Shown here in pieces: positions 1-18,810 of a stretch of 64,000 nucleotides of DNA (the stretch's first letter is position 1; every line of letters starts with the position of its first letter). The position numbers were made by a program, and so were the translations under genes. The DNA is from Antedon mediterranea. Lineage: Eukaryota; Echinodermata; Crinoidea; Comatulida; Antedonidae. The notes below the pieces were generated by a model that was given only the letters and a program-made list of their open reading frames with translations, had not been told where the DNA came from and ran no database searches. The DNA lies in assembly GCF_964355755.1 (NCBI RefSeq), contig NC_092676.1:10772288-10836287 (forward strand), in the 5' to 3' direction.

Positions 1-423
1 TAATAACTTTTTAAATATTTACTCAATTTTTATGAAATTAACACCACTACAAAGCTTATGATTAAAATAATCCAAATATATAAAAAAATACAAAATGAAT
101 ATTTCCGACAAAAGTAGGGTTTTGCCAGATCGGGTCACATATACAAATTAACATTCTGTTTTCAAACATAAACAATTGTAACAAAAGAACATGCAATGTA
201 CCAGGAAGTGATGTCCCCTTTAGTAATAATATACATCCAATTGGTGCAGCAGAACCCCGCCGATTCCTTGGGCTTGAATCCAACGCAAGCTCAGTTGTCT
301 AGAGGTATGAATGTCAGCAGGCTAGTAATCTTGAAGTCATGGGTTTAATGCTGCTAACCTCAGAATTACTTTAAATTAGCAATTTAAGACTCAAAGACAA
401 TGGGCATATTTAGGCAAACTTAC

Positions 424-7363
<6,940 letters not shown>

Positions 7364-7379
7364 CTGTGAAATGTGAAAA

Positions 7380-8076
7380 GAAAGTAGCTTAAAATGTTAT
7401 CAAAATGTTAGGAGGTAAATTATTGGAAAAAAAAAGGAAACCTGTAAATCATTATCTGAAACAAAATTTAAAGGTAAAAATAAGGAGACAAACACATATT
7501 GAGAATTTGATGTTTTGATGCCCTACCATTTTTAAGGAAATTGTTGAAAATGATCAATAGTTTGAATGGATTTTATTAAAAAAATATTAAAAACACATTG
7601 AAGCTTTTTTTTTCTTTAAGTTTAAGTAAGTAAATTCATTGTACTTTGTAAACATATAAAAAAACGTTTACATTGAAATGAATTGAACGGTTTCAGCTAA
7701 CAATAAAAAAAATAGAACTTTAAAACTACATGATGAAACTATTGCCCGCCGGACACCATCCCGGTATTTCTAGAACTGGTTTCAGGGGTTGGTGAAAAAC
7801 TTAACCATGCCGGATATCATCCGGTATTTTTTGGGGAAGTACAAACTTAACGTAAACATGTGTTGTTGGGTAGATAGAAAGAAAAAAATGACATGTGAGA
7901 CATATTCTCAACACAATGCATAAATTGCCTATCTAAATTGATAGTTTGAACATTTGTCGAAATACTAACGAAAACAAAAATGAAATAATGTACTTGGCAA
8001 TTGTATGACCCACTATAAGACCCCTGGGAGAGGTACATCATTTGTCCGATGTGCGTCATACAGTACCTTATGAATA
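7380..8076. other. Non-coding stretch upstream of the first coding KDM1A exon
   Basis: AT-rich sequence with a short palindromic phrase near 7742-7835 (two nearly repeated words, GGACACCATCCCGGTATTT and GGATATCATCCGGTATTTT). No exon or named element is recognised. It should lie within the KDM1A 5' UTR intron. Confidence 0.5.
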
Positions 8077-8597
8077 GGGTCATTCCATACCAAATCACCC
8101 AAAAAAAATGAAATTTTAAACCCTACTTTCTTCAAATTTGCTCAAATTTGGTTTTTGGGTTATTTTTAGCTAAAAAACCTGAAATTTTTAATTTGAGCGC
8201 CATACGACCAACGGTTCGCGCGCTACGCGCCGTCATTTCTTCGCGATTTTGCGCAAAATCGACGCGGCGGGCTATACTTAAATAACCGTATCTCCGTAAC
8301 GTGTGGACCGATTTTGTGGTGACAGGTATCTTTGGAAAGCTAATTGTTAAAGCTATCCAAATCTTCTATTTACTATTGAGATAGAACTATTTAAAAGATG
8401 TATAACTTATTCTGTTCCATTTGACCTAGGATTTGACCTTGTGGGACAAATTTTTTTTGGATGAAATTTTGTGAAAATTATCTCCTACATGATATTTACA
8501 TAATATAAAAAAATTGGAGATATATTATTTTTTGTTTGCTTTCTAGATCATTTCAAAGTTGGCTTACTTCAACAATTCTGGTATTTCTATACAGTGT

Positions 8598-9190
8598 TTC
8601 AAGTTTCAAGTTTATTGTTTCACACACAACAATACAATAGAACAGTAACATAAATTAATAAAAACAATTGTGTGAGGAGGACGCATTAAGCCAAGGCTTT
8701 AAGTTTGGTCCTCCAGATAATTAATATATTTAATTATTTAATTTAAGTGAGAGAACAAAAATAAACTTCTTTCTTTCGTCAAATTGACAAATAAAATTAA
8801 ACAAAAGGCACAAAAAAGAAAAAAAAAAACAGTCTTAAGGCAATTGTGAATTACTAATGTTCTAAATAGTTTGAAATAAGTGTTTGTTTGTATTTTGTTT
8901 TAAATGTATTTATGATGGTTATTGCTTTTAGATTGAGCGGTAAGTTGTTCCATATATACGGTCCATTGTAAATAAAAGATGTTCTTCTAAGTAATATGGT
9001 ATGCTTTTCGTATATCATTTTTTGCAGTTGAAGATCTGGTGTTGTAAGAATGATTAAAATTTTGAAAATAGATGTATTGAAATGTAGATGTATTGTCAAC
9101 ATTATATCACTACCAAATTTACCTCTTAATACTATGGGTGTCACTGTCAGATTATTTAAGACTATAACAATGCTTTAATTATATTTTCAT
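8598..9190 (-). pseudogene. LINE (non-LTR retrotransposon) 3' fragment
   Basis: A minus-strand frame at 9144-8854 ends with SFIYNGPYIWNNLPLNLKAI then TFKTKYKQTLISNYLEH. This is the typical C-terminal tail after the reverse transcriptase of CR1/Jockey-like LINEs (GPxxWNxLPxxl...FKxxlK). The downstream 3' end, at about 8600 on the minus strand, finishes with the short repeat AACTTGAAACTTGAAAC, as LINE tails often do. Everything upstream of the C-terminal tail is missing. Confidence 0.7.
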
Positions 9191-9430
9191 GCTCCATACA
9201 AAATAATTATTACTTAGGTAAACATCTGTACACCATTTGACTACGGTACCCCATTTGGTTAGCCAAGGATGTACCATCAGTTTATGGCACTCTTTTCACA
9301 CTTTCAAGCAAATTGAATCATTTTTTTTGTTTGATGATAACTTTGAAAACATTGATTGTTCTTTGCTGTTCATCATTATTTTACATTTTTGTTCATTGTA
9401 TTTTGTTCACTTATTTCTTCACTCATAATT

Positions 9431-10370
9431 AGGCTATAATTACGTTATAAACGGCATGGACCGGGGTGACGATACGTGGGTTGGGGCAAGTAGGGTCCAG
9501 TCATTTCAAGTGAAAATACCACTTGCCCCGGTCCATGCCGTCTAGCTGCCATTTTATGCAATTTTAAAACATTACTACAATTTTAACGTTTTTATAAAAA
9601 ATGCAATATAACCGCATAAATTTATAGGGCTATAATTACGTTATAAAACGGCATGGACCGGGGTGACGATACATGGGTTGGGGCAAGTAGGGTCCAGTCA
9701 TTGCATAAAAATACCACTTGCCCTGGTCCATGCCGTCTAGCTGCCATTTTATGCAATTTTAAAATGTTACTACAATTTTACGTTTTTGTAAAAAATGCAA
9801 TATAACCACATGATTTATAAGGCTATAATTATGTTATAAACGGCATGGACCGGGGTGACGATACATTGGTTGGGGCAAGTAGTAGTAGTCAATGCATAAA
9901 AATACCACTTGCCCCGGTCCATGCCGTCTAGCTGCCATTTTATGCAATTTTAAAACGTTACTACAATTTTATGTTTTTGTAAAAAATGCAATATAAATGC
10001 ATGATATATAGGGCTATAATTACATTATAAACGGCATGGACCGGGGTGATGATACATGGGTTAGGGCAAGTAGGGTCCACTCATTTCAGAAAAATACCAC
10101 TTGCCCCGGTCCATGCCGTCTAGCTGCCATTATATGCAATTTTAAAACGTTCTACAATTTTACGTTCTTATAAAAAATGCAATATAACCTCATGATTTAT
10201 AAGTCTATAATTACGTTATTTAAACGGCATGGACTGGGGTGACGATACATTGGTTGGGGCAAGTAGTAGTAGTCATTGCATAAAAATACCACTTGCCCCG
10301 GTCCATGCCGCCTAGCTGCCGTTTTATGCAATTTTAAAACGTTACTACAATTTTACGTAATTATAGCCCT
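9431..10370. repeat. Five tandem 190-197-bp units, each able to form a hairpin
   Basis: Units begin near 9431, 9628, 9821, 10012 and 10201 with GGCTATAATTACGTTATAAA. Within each unit CGGCATGGACCGGGG is followed about 65 bp later by its inverse CCCCGGTCCATGCCG. The array forms the centre of the foldback element at 8077-11021. Confidence 0.9.
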
Positions 10371-11021
10371 ATAAATCATGCAGTTATATTGAGTTAAATT
10401 GTTTTGTATGGAGCATGAAAATATAATTAAAGTATTGTTATAGTCTTAAATAATCTGACAGTGACACCCATAGTATTAAGAGGTAAATTTGGTAGTGATA
10501 TAATGTTGACAATACATCTACACTGTATAGAAATACCAGAATTGTTGAAGTAAGCCAACTTTGAAATGAGCTAGAAAGCAAACAAAACATAACATATCTC
10601 CAATTTTTTTATATTATGTAAATATCATGTAGGAGATAATTTTCACAAAATTTCATCTAAAAAAAATTTGTCCCACAAGGTCAAATCCTAGGTCAAATGG
10701 AATAGAATAAGTTATACATCTTTTAAATAGTTCTATCTCAATAGCAAATAGAAGATTTGGATAGCTTTAACAATTAGCTTTCCAAAGATACCTGTCACCA
10801 CAAAATCGGTCCACACGTTACAGAGATACGGTCATTTAAGTATAGCCCGCCGCGTCGATTTTGCGCAAAATCGCGAAGAAACGACGGCGCGTAGCGCGCG
10901 AACCGTTGGTCGTATGGCGCTCAAATTAAAAATTTCAGGTTTTTTAGCTAAAAATAACCCAAAAACCAAATTTGAAGAAAGTAGGGTTTAACCCATTGGG
11001 TGATTTGACATGGAATGACCC

Positions 11022-12329
11022 AATACCATGACGCACCTGTGTGTCAAAAATGTGACTTGCCTTTACTGTAGGTGACCATGACACACCCATGTTGATGCAC
11101 TGTGGCCATGTTGTTTATGATATGGTGGGTGGTACCTAAAAGTGACGGACATTGACATACCATTGTTCATTGATGTTACAGTACCTACCATCTATTTTTT
11201 GATTTGTATAGTGGGTCATACAATTGACAAGTGTATAAACTCAAACAAAAATACAAAATAACCAAATAAAATAATAAAATGCTGAAAACCCAATTGAAAC
11301 ATATACCGTACCATATTTATTCAAATAAATGACGTTTATTTCTTTGGGTGTAATATAATACAGTTTGGTAACATGCATCATAGTGAAACTATAATCAAAT
11401 AAATTTTCCATAAAAATATCAAGAAGTAAAAACAGTAAAAAAAAATGCTTTGTTAATTGTAGATAATATGGGAATTCAATGAATTCTACAGTACTAAGCC
11501 TACAAATAGAATGTGTGTTTATGCATGTTGCAAGGAAGTGATGGCCAACAAAATACTGTACATCCTCTTTAAACTTTATTTTAGCTACCAGATAATTACT
11601 TAATTAGGTCTTACGGTGAAGCTGAAACATTTTTTCCCGTTCCTCATTGAGCATATAAGAACTTTCATCTATTGTTAAACTATAATAATATAGGAATGCT
11701 TGAGCCAAAAGTGAGAAATATTGATTCAAAAACGATAAAAAATAAAATTTCTGCTGTTGCCATTTTCCATCACATGACCTTAATTTGACCAATCGTGCGC
11801 AATATATTTTCAACCTTATGTCGTATTTTTATGTACAGCGAATGCGACGAAGCGTGACGTGAAATTACGAGACGCCGTATTCTGGACATTTTTTTTTACT
11901 TGCGTGGATATCACAATGCATTGCATATTTTGAACTATCATTTGCAATTATAATCTTAATTTTAGAGTAAGAACCAATCATTTAATAATAATCCATTTAT
12001 CCATACGAAAGATGATACCTGTTGTACTTTCACTTTCCAAAAATTAAGAGCGTATCAAAGGAGCTGGTTTATTATTCAACTGAATCTTACCAACATTTTT
12101 CATTTTTCACCCGCCGCCACCCACAGCTGCTCACTGACAATGGGGAGGAGGAGCCAGTTTGATCCTCTTTGAATCCATCTGGCCTCCAATGTGTGAAGTT
12201 TATAAGCTACTGTAATAAACGTCATCCATGACGATTCTTTAAGTCCGAAGTCATTTTCCAGAATTCAGAGTATTCATAAAGTTAAAGTATTTTCCCGTTT
12301 TTTCATTCACATTTCGCTAAATAAAACAG
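11022..12329. other. Non-coding stretch without recognised elements
   Basis: AT-rich sequence with short reading frames only. No conserved protein, RNA gene or inverted repeat is recognised. Confidence 0.5.
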
Positions 12330-13075
12330 AGTGAGATGTTAGAGGGTGATGCAAGATTCGCGAGAACCGACATACAGTATTACCCAATTCTCCTTTTTTT
12401 AAATACATACATTCTAATATCAAGTTTTTTTGGTGGAGAGTGCTTTCTCCTCCGAACCACTGCACATGTGGGTGGAATTTTAACAGAATTGTGAGCATGC
12501 AGTCGTGAGCTTTAAAGCCATGTGAGCACAATTGGCCAATCACAGTGCAGGATATGGCATTTGACGTTAAGGAAAATATTTTTGTTTATATCACTAAAAG
12601 TCGTTATCATTATTATTAGAATGAAGAACAACTGAAATCAAACTAGAGATGTTAGAGTGTGATGTAAGATTCGCGAGAACTGACATACAGTATTACCCAA
12701 TTCTCCTTTTTTTAAATAAATACATTCTAATATCAAGTTTTTTTGGTGGAGAGTTTAGTGTACGGTAGTTACCAGATATTAATAAAATCTCTGAATTATT
12801 TGTTTTTATATTACTCTTGTAACATGCCAAATCTCAATACTGTATACTGTACACTACTCTCGCGTTGTGTCCTGCTTTCTCCTCCGAACCACTGCACATG
12901 TGGGTGGAATTTTAACAGCATTGTGAGCATGCAGTCGTGAGCTTTATAGCCATGTGAGCACAATTGGCCAATCACAGTGCAGGATATGGCATTCGACGTT
13001 AGGAAAATATTTTTGTTTATATCACTAAAAGTCGTTATCATTATTATTAGAATGAAGAACAACTGAAATCAAACT
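12330..13075. repeat. Tandem duplication of a roughly 315-bp segment, second copy with an insertion
   Basis: Copy 1 (about 12330-12644) and copy 2 (about 12645-13075) both run from gagatgttagag to gaacaactgaaatcaaact with few differences. Copy 2 has an extra segment of about 115 bp at roughly 12757-12870, absent from copy 1, between gtggagag and tgctttctcc. Confidence 0.9.
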
Positions 13076-13114
13076 AAATATTGATACACTGACAATGACA
13101 TAATTTTGGTCATA

Positions 13115-13518
13115 GGGTCATTCCATACCAAATAACCCCAAAAAAATGACATTTTAAACCCTACTTTCTTCAAATTTGGTTTTTGGGTTATTTTTAGCCA
13201 AAAAACCCGAAATTTTAGCGCCATACGACCAACGGTTCGCTCGCTACGTGCCATCGTTTCTTCGCGATTTTGTGCAAAATCGACGCGGCAGGCTATATTT
13301 AAATGACCGTATCTCCGTAATATGTGGACCGATTTTGTTGTGACAGGTATCTTTGGAAAGCTAATTGTTAAAGCTATCCAAATCTTCTATTTACTTTTGA
13401 GATATAAAACTATTTAAAAGATGTATAACTTATTTTATTCCATTTGACCTAGGATTTGACCTTGTGGGACAAATTATTTTTATTTTAGATGAAATTTTGT
13501 GAAAATTATCTCCTACAG
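13115..13518 (+). mobile_element. Single arm related to the 8077-11021 foldback element
   Basis: Starts with GGGTCATTCCATACCAAAT and follows the left arm of the larger element, including the passages around tcgcgattttg and tttgacctaggatttgacc, to ctcctaca at 13518. No opposing arm follows. It is either a solo arm or a truncated element. Confidence 0.8.
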
Positions 13519-14536
13519 ACAATCGTATTCGATTAGTATCTATGTATCCGAGAAGTGTGTACGCTAGGTTAAAATATTATTATGCTATAATCACCTGGAG
13601 AATATACTAGTCGAATACCGTACAACATGTGGCCGCCAAGAAGGGCTTGCGCTGGGGGTACGGCGGTCGGCGATCGTGCGTATAACTATAAATAAATACT
13701 AGGCCTATTCCAATCGTAAACGTTTACAAATGAAATTTTATCGGAGCGCCTAAAACAGCTCCATAATAAACAAATCTTTTCATCATATTTAGTATAACAT
13801 CACGCTAAAATGCCTTGAAAACTAGGCAGAAGCAGGTTGCCGTTACGTTAGTACACTGTAGCTAGGCCTAGCCTACTCAGGCCTAGCCAACGAGGTGACG
13901 ATATGTACACTGTGTGTGGTGAGGCATTTATGTTCGGTGTATAAGACGCACCCTTAATTTAGAGGTCAAATTTGCGTGTCAAAAGTGCGACTTATACACC
14001 GAAATATACGGTAGTTGTACAAGACTATTTTTTTTTTGGGTGGGGGGGAGGGGTCCTCGCCCTCCAAAATTCGTCCGAGGGCTTTTTGCGCATGTTTATC
14101 CCAATGCCAAAAATTCCCAAAAAGTACCCGTCTTTAAATGATTCGTAACTTTTGAACCAGTGTGTGAATTGGTTTTTTTTTTGCATTGCATAGAATGTAA
14201 TATGTATTTTATAGATTTACTGTATATTGACATAAAATATTGTTAACAAATATTTAAAACGTAAGTATACATTTTTTGTCTAATTCTAGTATATATTATA
14301 ATTATAATCATATATTATATTTTAATTGATTTTCGAACCACAAAAAATAAGAATTAAAAACATTTTTAAAACGACTTTCTAAAAAAAAGAACACATTACA
14401 ATTCATTCAAACCTGAAAACAAAAATTATTTATAAATAATGAGATAAATATTTATATTTGCTGTACTTAAAAAATAACGATCTAGGTTAAAAACAATGTC
14501 AATACTGTAGTATAATTAGAAATTCCAATATTCAAA
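13519..14536. other. Non-coding stretch with a small palindromic repeat
   Basis: No gene is recognised. Bases 13932-14012 form an imperfect inverted repeat: TTCGGTGTATAAGACGCAC near the start and GTGCGACTTATACACCGAA at the end. This is the layout of a very short MITE. The sequence around 13858-13890 is rich in GGCCTAG words. Confidence 0.5.
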
Positions 14537-17500
14537 ACTAGAATTTAATTCGTCACTTTGACGAATTATAGGTGATCATTTTTATTATTTTAATGAAATT
14601 AACATTTTTTAAACATGCACGTACGTTAACATACGATCGTAAAAAGTTGATGTACGCCATCCTATGACATGATGCATATACACTTATAGTGCTGAGTTGT
14701 ACCTATTATGTTTCATATACAACAGTATATACTGTATATCTATATACAGTGTAGCATAGGTGAAATTACGGGACCCACATCATGTTCTAAATTTTTGGTA
14801 TGATGGAATTATCAAATTAAACTCGAAGATGACAATTTCGAAAGATAATGAATTGAGCAAATAAATATAAGGATTGGAAGAGAATTTGACACGTAGAAGC
14901 GCAATGCGCGCTCTTTGAAATTTGTATAACTTCAACTAAAGAAATTTAAAAACTACTTTTTAACTTCAACTGGCCATAAGATAACGTCACAACATCCAAT
15001 AGGCTTAATTTTTTCATGAATTCATATCTACATTTCATCAGCTTTCATAATAAATTATAATTTTCAAGGTCACCTTTAATTCTGAAGAGCTGTAAGATAT
15101 TAAAATGTATGGTGTAGCTGAAAATGCACGACCTAGGTTATTCAAGTTTTTACGCATGATGACGTCATCAAAATGAAAATGTTGACAACTCATGAGAAAG
15201 ATAATTAATTGAGCAAGCACATACTAAAAGTTGAGCTAAAATTGGGTTCAAATAACGGAGATGCGCTCTATTGAATGTGATAACCCACACAAAAAGATAA
15301 AAATTTCTAATTTTTAAATTCAAGTGGCCATTTGATGACGTAATACCATTTTGTACGTCTAATGTGTATATACATTTATATCTACAACTCAATGGCTTCC
15401 CGAATAAGTTAAAAAACTTAGGGGTCATCGTGCATTCTGAAGAGTTATTTTCATTTTAAAAAGGCCTTATTTTTTACCATTTTTAGCACTTTTGTACAAT
15501 TAATGTGTGCATTTTGTCATTTGTAATGTGCTCATAGAGCACTATTTTAAGTGGAAATGGACTCAAATTTGGTGAATGTACTAAGGATTGTGAGTAGATT
15601 GTGATTTATACATCAAATTTTATTTTTTACGCTTTTTACGAATCGCGTGCGCAAAAACGTGTTTTTGCGCAGTAATTTTTTGAAACACGCAAATGGCCTA
15701 ATTCATGCTCTAAATTGATCAAAACCTAATTTTGAGCTTTTTAAAATTTTAACGCGCGATTTCATGCGCATGACCTTGAAACTCGCAGGTTTTTATTTGC
15801 TAATATTTTTTACCTTGACCTGAAGTTTACATGTAGTGAATTTCATTAATATGTGATAATGAATTATGGAGATATGATTGATAATGTGATTTCACAAAAT
15901 GGCGTATACGTGTTGTCACGGATGAGTGATCACGCTGAAAACCTTATTAGGACTAAGTTACAGTATTTGAAAGACATTGTGAAATTTTGGTAATCATTGA
16001 CATTTAACTTTTTGAGATATTTGTTAAACAAAAAGTGTACAGAAAGAAGAAGAAGAAGAACTAGACATGAAACTCGTCACTTTGACGAGTTAGTTATCCG
16101 CACGACAAACGCCACGTGCACGTCATACGTTGGAATATTGCACACAGAAAAAGATTATGGCATTATGACCTGAACTGATGAATATGATATGTTGTTAGTG
16201 CTGAATTCTGTTATTTTGTGTCATAGTATACACAGTATAACCTGTATACATATCACATACAGTGAAGAATAGGTGAAATTACGGGACCCGCTCTTTATTC
16301 CAATTTTTAACATGGCGACGGTATCAAAATGAAACACTAAGATAGCAAATTCGGAAGGAAAGTATATCAGTAAGCACATATTAATGTGTAGAAGAAATTT
16401 AAATACATAAAATATAGATGCGCGCTCTTTTAAATGTGATGAACTATTACGCAAAATATGAAAATATGACTTTTTTTATTCAGCTGGCCATATGATGACT
16501 TCACAACATCCGATTGGCAAAATGTTTACATGAATTCGTATCTACAATCCAATAGCTTCCAGAAAACGTTGTAATCATGATTATCACTTTTTATTCTGAC
16601 GAGCTATAACAGATTAAAATTTACTGTAAAGATGAAAATATGTGACCCCGGATATTTAAATTTTTAGACATTATGACGTCATAAAAATTAAAATATTTTT
16701 AACTCATGCGAAAGAAAATTGATTGACCTAGACAATATAAAAATCAAAGTGAAAATGAAAAACGGATAAGTGGAGATGCGCTCTATTAAATGTGATAAGC
16801 TATGACGAATGATACAAAAATCCTATATTTTATATTCGTGTGGCCATACGATGACGGTACAATGTCCGGTTAGCCATATTAAAGCATGATCAGATATCTA
16901 CAACTCATCAACTTCCAGAATATGTAATAAAAATAATTTTTACCGTTTAGTTTAGAAACTACGACTGTTTAAAAAAATGCATTATTTTGACGAATTTGTT
17001 AACTTTTTTATCAAAAACGCGCACAAATTATCCAATTCGGCGTGCTCGTATGACGTAATTTTAAGTCGAAATTGTTTAAAAGTTGGTAAAATTACTAGAA
17101 AAGGCTGAAAAAACATAAATCACGTGGAAAAAGTATGTTTTTAACGCTACGTGCGCACCGCGCCCGTAAAAATTTGCGCATGAGTGGGAATTTTTGACAT
17201 GCTCAAAATGACAAGAAATGCGTAGAAAATTGATTAGAAATTGATTTTTCGAATTTAAAAATTTTAAACGCGCGTGCGCGCGTAACTTCTTGTAAAACAT
17301 GCCATTTTTTGTGCACAAAAAGTTTGCCCTTGATATGACTTAAATTTTCACAAAGTGCAAAAAAAAAATTACGCTTGGTTTTAAATCTATGATCAATTTA
17401 AAAAAATCATAAAATCATGCGTAAGTCACGTTGCGTAACTATGACGTCATTCAAAAATAGGAGGTGCACAACTTCACGTAAATGCCCATATGTTGACAAA

Positions 17501-17722
17501 GTTATGAAATGTTATGTTTACCCATTTTAGAGATACGCTCTGCACAAAAAGTGAGGGAGAAAGACTGAAGAATAATGAAAAAAAAAAGACACAGGACAGT
17601 TACAAGGAGTTATCCGCATTTAGACACAGGACAGTTACAAGGAGTTATCCGCTAAATGCGGATAACTAATAAAGATTTGATACAATAACAATAGGTGATC
17701 ATTTTATTCTAAATGATCACCT
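14537..17722 (-). mobile_element. Helentron-like element, outer family B, copy 1 (minus orientation)
   Basis: On the minus strand the 5' end near 17722 is a palindrome (AGGTGATCATTTA...TAAAATGATCACCT). Close to the other end the inverse TGATCACCT recurs, followed by a perfect hairpin (AATTCGTCA...TGACGAATT) and then CTAG before T at 14540-14537. The same layout is seen in the inverted second copy at 60138-63050. The interior is made of diverged units of a few hundred bp that repeat phrases such as gacgtcatc, gtagatatgaattc and agagcgcatctc. No open gene is seen. A smaller element of the same build is nested at 16061-17667. Confidence 0.65.
16061..17667 (-). mobile_element. Helentron-like element, inner family C, copy 1 (minus orientation)
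   Basis: On the minus strand it starts near 17667 with the palindrome AGTTATCCGC...GCGGATAACT. It ends with the inverse GCGGATAACT, a perfect 8-bp hairpin (ACTCGTCA, 3-base loop, TGACGAGT), and CTAG at 16064-16061 followed by T. The second copy (60200-61777) has the same ends and the same outer flanks, so both copies were duplicated as part of the larger unit. Confidence 0.65.
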
Positions 17723-18570
17723 AATTAACTAAAAACATAATAGAGACTATGGCAAGCCAAGTCCGCCAAAAGTCCTCAATCCATACCATTCAACAACAAT
17801 ACATTCATGTAAACAATCAACGTAAACCTATATCATTCACCCTCTAGCCACACCATTTGTTATCATTTCATTCAATTCATTGTCAAGTAAAACCATTCAT
17901 TGTCAAGCCATGCATTGTCATGTGAAATCATTCATCGTCAAATCAACCCATTCATCGTGAAGTCACATCGGTCGCCGTCAAGTCAAACGATTCATCGAAA
18001 AATCATTCATCGTGAAGCCAGATTGTTCATCGCGAAACCAAACCCTTCACCGCGAAGTCAAATTGTTCATCGCCAGACCAATCACCGTGAAGCCAAACCA
18101 ATCAAAAAAGAGCGTTTTCATTAAAATGTGTCTACAACTTAGCGCGACTAAAATAAAACGCGACTGATATTATTATTAAACGTATTCCTAACATGACAAA
18201 AAGCGTATCTAGCGGCGCTCCATATAAATGTCATACAAATGACCGGATGTTGATTTTATCGCGACCGATTTCATCTGACACCCAAAATACAGCATATCAC
18301 ACAGAAGCCAGGCCTAGCCTGCTATATAAATAATAAACTCTCTATTTTCTCATCGATCTTTCTGTTGCTGAGCCTGCCAATTCATGCGTGCCGACCGCCT
18401 CGCTCTTTCCAAAAAGTCTTTGTGTACTAGCCTAGGCCGCGCGCCTCCTGCTGTAGGCCTCTCTGCTGGGCCTAGGCCGCCTCATCCTTCTTTTAGTTTT
18501 GCTACATATAGTATTTGCTATATTTTATTTATAAAGATTCAGAAAATTCCCACACTTTTAATATAGTTAC
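17723..18570. repeat. Degenerate minisatellite (17895-18105) and unassigned sequence
   Basis: Bases 17895-18105 contain about ten imperfect units of 18-19 bp of the type ttcatcgtgaagtcaaac. The short reading frames over it are a by-product. From 18130 to 18570 nothing is recognised apart from GGCCTAG-rich words near 18310 and 18430-18480. Confidence 0.7.
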
Positions 18571-18679
18571 TCTTAATTCTTACCTTTTTGTTGTTATAAA
18601 AAAACTGTTTGATTGACCGAGTTGACTGGCTGCTTGCTTTGTGTGTGTGTGTCGTGTGTATGTTTCTTTTTCAATTCTT

Positions 18680-18810
18680 TTCTCACGGGCGTACAACATC
18701 ACATCACAACCCGTCGTCCTCGAGAGTAGTAGGTTGTTCTCCGTCCCTATTTTAACGTTCCCGGTCGCCATTTCTATTGTGATCGGTTGAGTCGCCCTTA
18801 TTGGCCAAGT
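18680..18810 (-). promoter_or_regulatory. Candidate promoter and first exon for KDM1A
   Basis: This stretch has more G+C and CpG than its surroundings. On the minus strand a CCAAT box (18804-18800) lies about 30 bp before AATGGCGACC (YY1-like, ATG at 18771). A possible donor C|GTGAGA follows near 18690. KDM1A needs an upstream 5' UTR exon because its first coding exon starts with a splice acceptor, and no better candidate was seen between 7.4 and 24 kb. If spliced to 7363 the ATG at 18771 would open a short upstream frame that does not join the KDM1A frame. Confidence 0.25.

Larger units (their letters stand above)
8077..11021. mobile_element. 2.9-kb foldback element with long inverted arms
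   Basis: The left arm (8077-8597, continued at about 9085-9215) is an inverse copy of the right arm (about 10395-11021). The termini are GGGTCATTCCATACCAAA and its inverse at 11004-11021. AATA directly flanks both ends (8073-8076 and 11022-11025), a possible 4-bp target duplication. Each arm contains a word on both sides of which the GC content jumps (CGCGATTTTGCGCAAAATCG). The centre holds five tandem hairpin units. No transposase gene is present, so it is non-autonomous. A single related arm is at 13115-13518. Confidence 0.8.

Noticed and set aside
18384-18566. Short frame starting MRADRLALSKK
   Set aside because: Arises from GGCCTAG-rich sequence; no splice or family support.
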